From Bremerella volcania (GTDB lineage Bacteria; Planctomycetota; Planctomycetia; Pirellulales; Pirellulaceae), in assembly GCF_007748115.1 (NCBI RefSeq), contig NZ_CP036289.1, positions 62,001-126,000 on the forward strand: 64,000 nucleotides of DNA, given 5' to 3'. Positions 60,232-64,000 of the stretch are shown here, one piece after another. The notes below the pieces were generated by a model. That model did no database searches. It was not told where the DNA came from and saw only the letters and a list, made by a program, of their open reading frames with translations. The translations under genes and the position numbers were made by a program. The first letter of the stretch is position 1. Each line of letters begins with the position of its first letter.

Positions 60232-62868
60232 ATGCATAATCGACTACTCGTGATTGAAAGCACGGAAGTGCACCGCAGGAAACTGCGCGAAGTACTCGGC
60301 GAACATCACGAAGTTCACATTCTGGAGAGCGTGGAAGACATCCACCGATCGATCGAAGAAGTTCAGCCTGCGCTGATCTTGCTCGATTATCATCTGCGCG
60401 ATGACTCGGCTTTGGAAGTTTGCCGAGCGATTCGCCGCGAGTTCGCGGACCGACAGATTCAACTGCTTGTCATGGGGGAAGAGTTGAATGAATCGCAGCG
60501 TTTGGAAATGTTCGCCGTCGGTGCCGATAACGTCCTCGACAAATCGATCGGGCGATTGGAGTTAACTGCCAAGATTGACGTGTTGATGCGGCTGCATAAC
60601 GCGCTGATGCGTGCCACGACCGCCGAACGGAAGCTCGAGAATTATTCTCACGAATTGGAGCGGATCGTCGAAAACCGCTCGATGGCGATTCAAGCGACTC
60701 AAGATACCGCCGTGTTCGCGCTGGCCAAGCTGGCCGACTCGCGCGACACGGAAACGGGCGAGCATCTCGTTCGCATGCGTGCCTATTCGCAGATGATCGC
60801 CGAACAACTGCGGATCAGCGGTCCTTACCAGGACGCGATTAACGATTCGTTTCTGCAAGATCTTTTCCGGTCCAGCCCGCTGCACGACATCGGTAAGGTA
60901 GGCATCTCCGACGCCATTTTGTTGAAGCCAGGCAAGCTGACGGCGGAAGAGTTCAACGCGATGAAGCAGCACGTTCGCATTGGGGCGGAAACGCTGCAGG
61001 AAGCCGCCAAGAGCAGCCCCAGCGGGTCGTTCTTTCACATGGCCGCCGAGATCGCTCGCTATCATCACGAACGCTGGGACGGCGGAGGCTACCTGGAAGG
61101 ATTGAAGGGAACCGATATCCCCCTGGCAGCCCGGATCGTGAGCGTGGCCGACGTATTCGACGCCCTGTCGAGCAAACGCGTCTATAAAGATGCCATGAGC
61201 GCCGCCGAGGCGCGAGCACTAATCTGCGAGGGGAGCGGAAACCATTTTGATCCAGCCATCGTGACTGCCTTCGAGGAAACCTTCGACAAAATCGAAGCAT
61301 TCTCTGCCGAACAGCATAGCGTGGTCCGTTTTCTAAACGCCGCTTCGGGACAAACGGCCAACTATCACTGGGGCAAGCATCAAGTCGTGACCGAGCTCAG
61401 TGGCGAGAACGCGGTGGTCATCACCGACGGTACTCCTTCCATCGGGCTGATCATCAAATGGCTGCAAAGCGTCGGGATGAAGGTACGCACTTGCGGCGAC
61501 TATGCCTCGGCCAAAAATCTCATTCGCGAAGAGTGCCCGATGGTCGTGATCAGCGACTGGGGACAAAACCGGGCCGCCGCCGAAGTTTTTTGCCGTTGGA
61601 TCCGAGAGGAACGTTTGCCTCGGTATGTCTTTACGATGGTGGCGGCAGAGCAGGGAATGATTACCGATCCCACGCTGGCGTATCGCGTGGGGATCGACGA
61701 TGTGATCTCGCATTCCATCAGCCGCGAAGAACTCCTGTCGCGCATCAATTCAGCCGGTCGCGTCATCGAATTGGAAAACCATCTTCGCACGGTTGAGCGA
61801 AACGATCCGCTGACCGGCCTGGCTACGCTTCGTTACTTGAACGACCAACTCAAGCGCGAATGGGTTCGCGCTCGCAACTACCACTTGCCGATCTCCTGCA
61901 TCGTCATCGATATCGACGACTTCAGTGAAATCAATCGCGACTATGGTGTCGAAGCTGGGGACATGGTCTTGCAACAGCTGGCCCAGACGATCACCGTTCA
62001 GGGACGCCAGGTCGATTACCTGTGTCGCCTGGATAGCGACCGGCTGCTCTTGGTATTGCCGGAATGTGCTGAAGTGAATGCCTACCGCGTGGCGATGCGA
62101 ATTGAAATGCTCGTCGACAGGATGGTGGTGGAGGCGAATGGCCAACAGATCCCGTGCTCGGTGAGCATGGGGGTCGCCCAGCGGAACAATGACGTGCCCA
62201 ACCTGGAAGCACTGATCGATAACGCGGAGATCGCGTTGAAAGTTGCCAAAAGCCTGGGCAAGCGTCATGTCGTCTGCCTGGGGAACTGCCAGCAATCCGC
62301 CGGCTTCATGGCAGCCGAAGACCATGTACGTGAACGCCTGGAACACCTGGCCGTTTCCGAGATCATGACTTCTCCGATCCTGACCATCAACCAGTCCGAT
62401 ACGATTGCAATCGCCACGCAGATGCTCATCAGGGAAGGGTTCAATTCGGCGCCTGTCGTTGACGAAAAGGGTTACCTTGTCGGCGTGATTTCCGAGAAAG
62501 ACCTGATGCAGGCCTTCCGCCGACCCGAGGGGGGCAGCACGCTGGTATCGGTCGCGATGCGCCGCGAAGTGGTACATTTCGATGAATCCGATCCGGCGAT
62601 TCATGTCTATGAATATCTCAGTCAGGCTGCGATCCGGCGGGTAGTTGTGGTCAAGGACCGGCGCCCCACCGGCGTCATCAGCCGTGGAAACTGCCTCCGC
62701 TGGGTCCACCGACTCGACGTTGAAATGGGACTAGCCGATCCGAGCAAGCAGGTGGCTGCCTTTGATTCGGGAGCCATGGAAACGGCTACGCTCGGCCAGA
62801 TTCGCGACATGATTAATGGCATCAATCACGGCGCAACTCCCGGCTGCGTCAACGGTCTAAATATCTAA
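60232..62868 (+). CDS. Multidomain signalling protein: REC, HD-GYP, REC-like, degenerate GGDEF, CBS pair
   Basis: 878 residues from the ATG at 60232. REC domain 1-115 (ALILLDYH, Asp 52). HD-GYP 150-370 has GEHLVRMRAYSQMI, PLHDIGKVGI (His 218, Asp 219) and HHERWDGGGYL at 278-288, where the usual GYP ends GYL. A second receiver-like part covers 393-515 (AVVITDGTPSIGLIIKWLQS). The GGDEF-type domain (522-670) has RLDSDRLLLVLP in place of the GGDEF signature, so it should not make cyclic-di-GMP. Two CBS motifs follow (VSEIMTSPILTINQSDTIAI, LVGVISEKDLMQAF). It probably degrades cyclic-di-GMP under phosphorelay and adenine-nucleotide control. Confidence 0.92.
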   Translation: MHNRLLVIESTEVHRRKLREVLGEHHEVHILESVEDIHRSIEEVQPALILLDYHLRDDSALEVCRAIRREFADRQIQLLVMGEELNESQRLEMFAVGADNVLDKSIGRLELTAKIDVLMRLHNALMRATTAERKLENYSHELERIVENRSMAIQATQDTAVFALAKLADSRDTETGEHLVRMRAYSQMIAEQLRISGPYQDAINDSFLQDLFRSSPLHDIGKVGISDAILLKPGKLTAEEFNAMKQHVRIGAETLQEAAKSSPSGSFFHMAAEIARYHHERWDGGGYLEGLKGTDIPLAARIVSVADVFDALSSKRVYKDAMSAAEARALICEGSGNHFDPAIVTAFEETFDKIEAFSAEQHSVVRFLNAASGQTANYHWGKHQVVTELSGENAVVITDGTPSIGLIIKWLQSVGMKVRTCGDYASAKNLIREECPMVVISDWGQNRAAAEVFCRWIREERLPRYVFTMVAAEQGMITDPTLAYRVGIDDVISHSISREELLSRINSAGRVIELENHLRTVERNDPLTGLATLRYLNDQLKREWVRARNYHLPISCIVIDIDDFSEINRDYGVEAGDMVLQQLAQTITVQGRQVDYLCRLDSDRLLLVLPECAEVNAYRVAMRIEMLVDRMVVEANGQQIPCSVSMGVAQRNNDVPNLEALIDNAEIALKVAKSLGKRHVVCLGNCQQSAGFMAAEDHVRERLEHLAVSEIMTSPILTINQSDTIAIATQMLIREGFNSAPVVDEKGYLVGVISEKDLMQAFRRPEGGSTLVSVAMRREVVHFDESDPAIHVYEYLSQAAIRRVVVVKDRRPTGVISRGNCLRWVHRLDVEMGLADPSKQVAAFDSGAMETATLGQIRDMINGINHGATPGCVNGLNI

Positions 62869-62949
62869 CCGACGGCGTGTTGCTATTCATCGCCGGTGCT
62901 GCTTGTTACGATACGTGATGTGTGATTCATCCGTTTTATCGCGTGTCCT

Positions 62950-64000
62950 ATGGGGTTTTCCGTGGTTTCGCAGGAAGTCTTCGACCAGTTCCGTCAGCAA
63001 ATCCAAGAATCAGGCAGTTTGGCGGCGATCGAAAATATGATCGAGTATTTCCGTCAGGAGAAGCAGCACGTTCAGCTGTTCGAGATGTACAAGCTGCGCG
63101 CGAGGGCCAGGCTGGGGTTGCCACTGCTGTTTCCCGGCGTCTCGGAAGATCTCACCGAAGAGCAGCGAACGCAACTGGAAGATGCCCTGGTGGAAGCCTG
63201 CGACGAAGTGGGCCGTTTGCTGTTGGATGCCGGTCAGATTCGCGAAGGGTGGTACTACCTGCGACCGGTCGGCGACAAGGCTCCGGTCATTGAAGCTTTG
63301 AAAGAGGCCGAGGTCGACGAGGAAAACATCGAAGACCTGATCGAAGTCGCTCTGTACGAAGGAGTGGCCCCTGAGATCGGCTTCCGCTGGATGCTCGAGC
63401 ATTATGGCACGTGCAACTCCGTCACCACGTACGAACAACAACTGGCCGGCATGCCGCCTGCCGCTCAGCAGCCGCTGGCCGCACTGCTTCTCGATCACGT
63501 GTATGACGAGCTGATGGGGACCGTCATCGCCGATATTTCGCATCAAGAGGGAACCGAGCCGCAAGAGAAGACCCTCAGTGAGATCATTGCCCCACGCGAC
63601 TGGTTGTTTGCCAACTCAGCCTATCATATCGATACCAGTCACCTGGCCGCGACGGTTCGCTTCGCGCGCGTGCTGCGCGACGAATCGCATCTTCGCAAAG
63701 CGTTGGAGCTGGTCGACTACGGTTCGCGTTTGGATCAGGCGTTCCAGTACGAACAGACGCCGCCGTTCACCGAGTTGTACCCGAGTCACAAGGTCTACTT
63801 TCAGACGCTATTGGGCGAAGACGCCGACGCTGGATTGGCTTACTTCCGTGAAAAGGCCGAAGCGTCCGACATCCGCCGTGAAGGTTCGCTGGCGATCGAG
63901 ACCTACATCGAGCTTCTCTCGCGCCTGGGGCATCACGAGGAAGCATTGGAAGCGGCGTTGAAGATGATCCCGCCTGGCATTCATACCATTGGCATTTCGC
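62950..64000 (+). CDS. TPR-like hypothetical protein, 3' end beyond the window
   Basis: 350 residues are visible, open to the edge. MGFSVVSQEVFDQFRQQIQE starts a helical protein with pairs such as AAIENMIEYFRQEKQHVQLF, RTQLEDALVEACDEVGRLL and LLSRLGHHEEALEAALKM, the last close to a TPR motif. There is no signal peptide. Its composition is typical of cytoplasmic scaffold proteins; I recognise no named family. The start lies 81 nt after the signalling-protein stop without a clear ribosome-binding site, so a common transcript is possible. Confidence 0.78.
   Translation, partial: MGFSVVSQEVFDQFRQQIQESGSLAAIENMIEYFRQEKQHVQLFEMYKLRARARLGLPLLFPGVSEDLTEEQRTQLEDALVEACDEVGRLLLDAGQIREGWYYLRPVGDKAPVIEALKEAEVDEENIEDLIEVALYEGVAPEIGFRWMLEHYGTCNSVTTYEQQLAGMPPAAQQPLAALLLDHVYDELMGTVIADISHQEGTEPQEKTLSEIIAPRDWLFANSAYHIDTSHLAATVRFARVLRDESHLRKALELVDYGSRLDQAFQYEQTPPFTELYPSHKVYFQTLLGEDADAGLAYFREKAEASDIRREGSLAIETYIELLSRLGHHEEALEAALKMIPPGIHTIGIS

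Overview
The window looks like a chromosomal segment of a planctomycete, most likely of the Pirellulales (Blastopirellula/Bremerella/Rhodopirellula-like). The signs are two prepilin-like DUF1559 proteins, a secreted sulfatase, an SHD1-plus-PQQ-propeller protein, a DUF1570 metalloprotease, a DUF3616 protein, a subtilase with an LEPR-XLL-like N-terminus, and many secreted proteins that start MKxL or MRxL. This assignment rests on recognised families, not on a search. No rRNA, tRNA or CRISPR array was seen.

Layout. 1-7075: DUF1559 fragment, Tat-type hypothetical, membrane-anchored glycerophosphodiesterase, a frameshifted relic, a sulfatase and a right-handed beta-helix protein. About 7600-12160: an integron-type gene cassette array. 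It has six small same-strand genes, each followed by an attC-like foldback site of about 90 nt. Four sites are intact, one is degenerate, and one is cut by a Tn5-like IS4-family element (12162-13801) with 37-bp inverted ends. No integron integrase is in the window, so it is best described as a cluster of attC sites lacking an integrase. 13943-17810: secreted protein, endonuclease/phosphatase-fold protein, ilvN and ilvC with a strong terminator. 18001-19481: a visibly AT-rich, tightly coupled gene pair whose first member has a nucleotidyltransferase-like signature; it is the best candidate here for an undescribed toxin-antitoxin or defence module. 19587-24213: small hypotheticals, a methyltransferase and a HEAT-like protein. 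24715-28104: a 1129-residue subtilase with seven C-terminal repeats of about 47 residues. 28506-34545: PQQ-propeller protein, two related membrane proteins, propeller and DUF3616 proteins. 34960-41449: DUF1559 protein with its lipoprotein partner, TrkA-C membrane protein, further membrane proteins and a metalloprotease.

42601-53805 (minus strand) is an eight-gene operon. It runs: zinc-ribbon/vWA protein, secreted repeat protein, ExbB/TolQ-like proton channel, two ExbD/TolR-like proteins, 889-residue TPR-like protein, 1230-residue single-span protein, 312-residue secreted protein. It looks like a complete energised envelope machine of unknown role. Downstream are a HemD-HemE fusion, a PD-(D/E)XK-like protein, hisS, a YkgJ-type protein, purU, a REC/HD-GYP/degenerate GGDEF/CBS signalling protein, and a truncated gene at the right edge.

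Intergenic spaces carry three copies of a foldback element with GTCCCCTC/GAGGGGAC ends, a large composite palindrome at 56014-56176, and a palindromic repeat at 20503 and 20623, one copy of which is coding.
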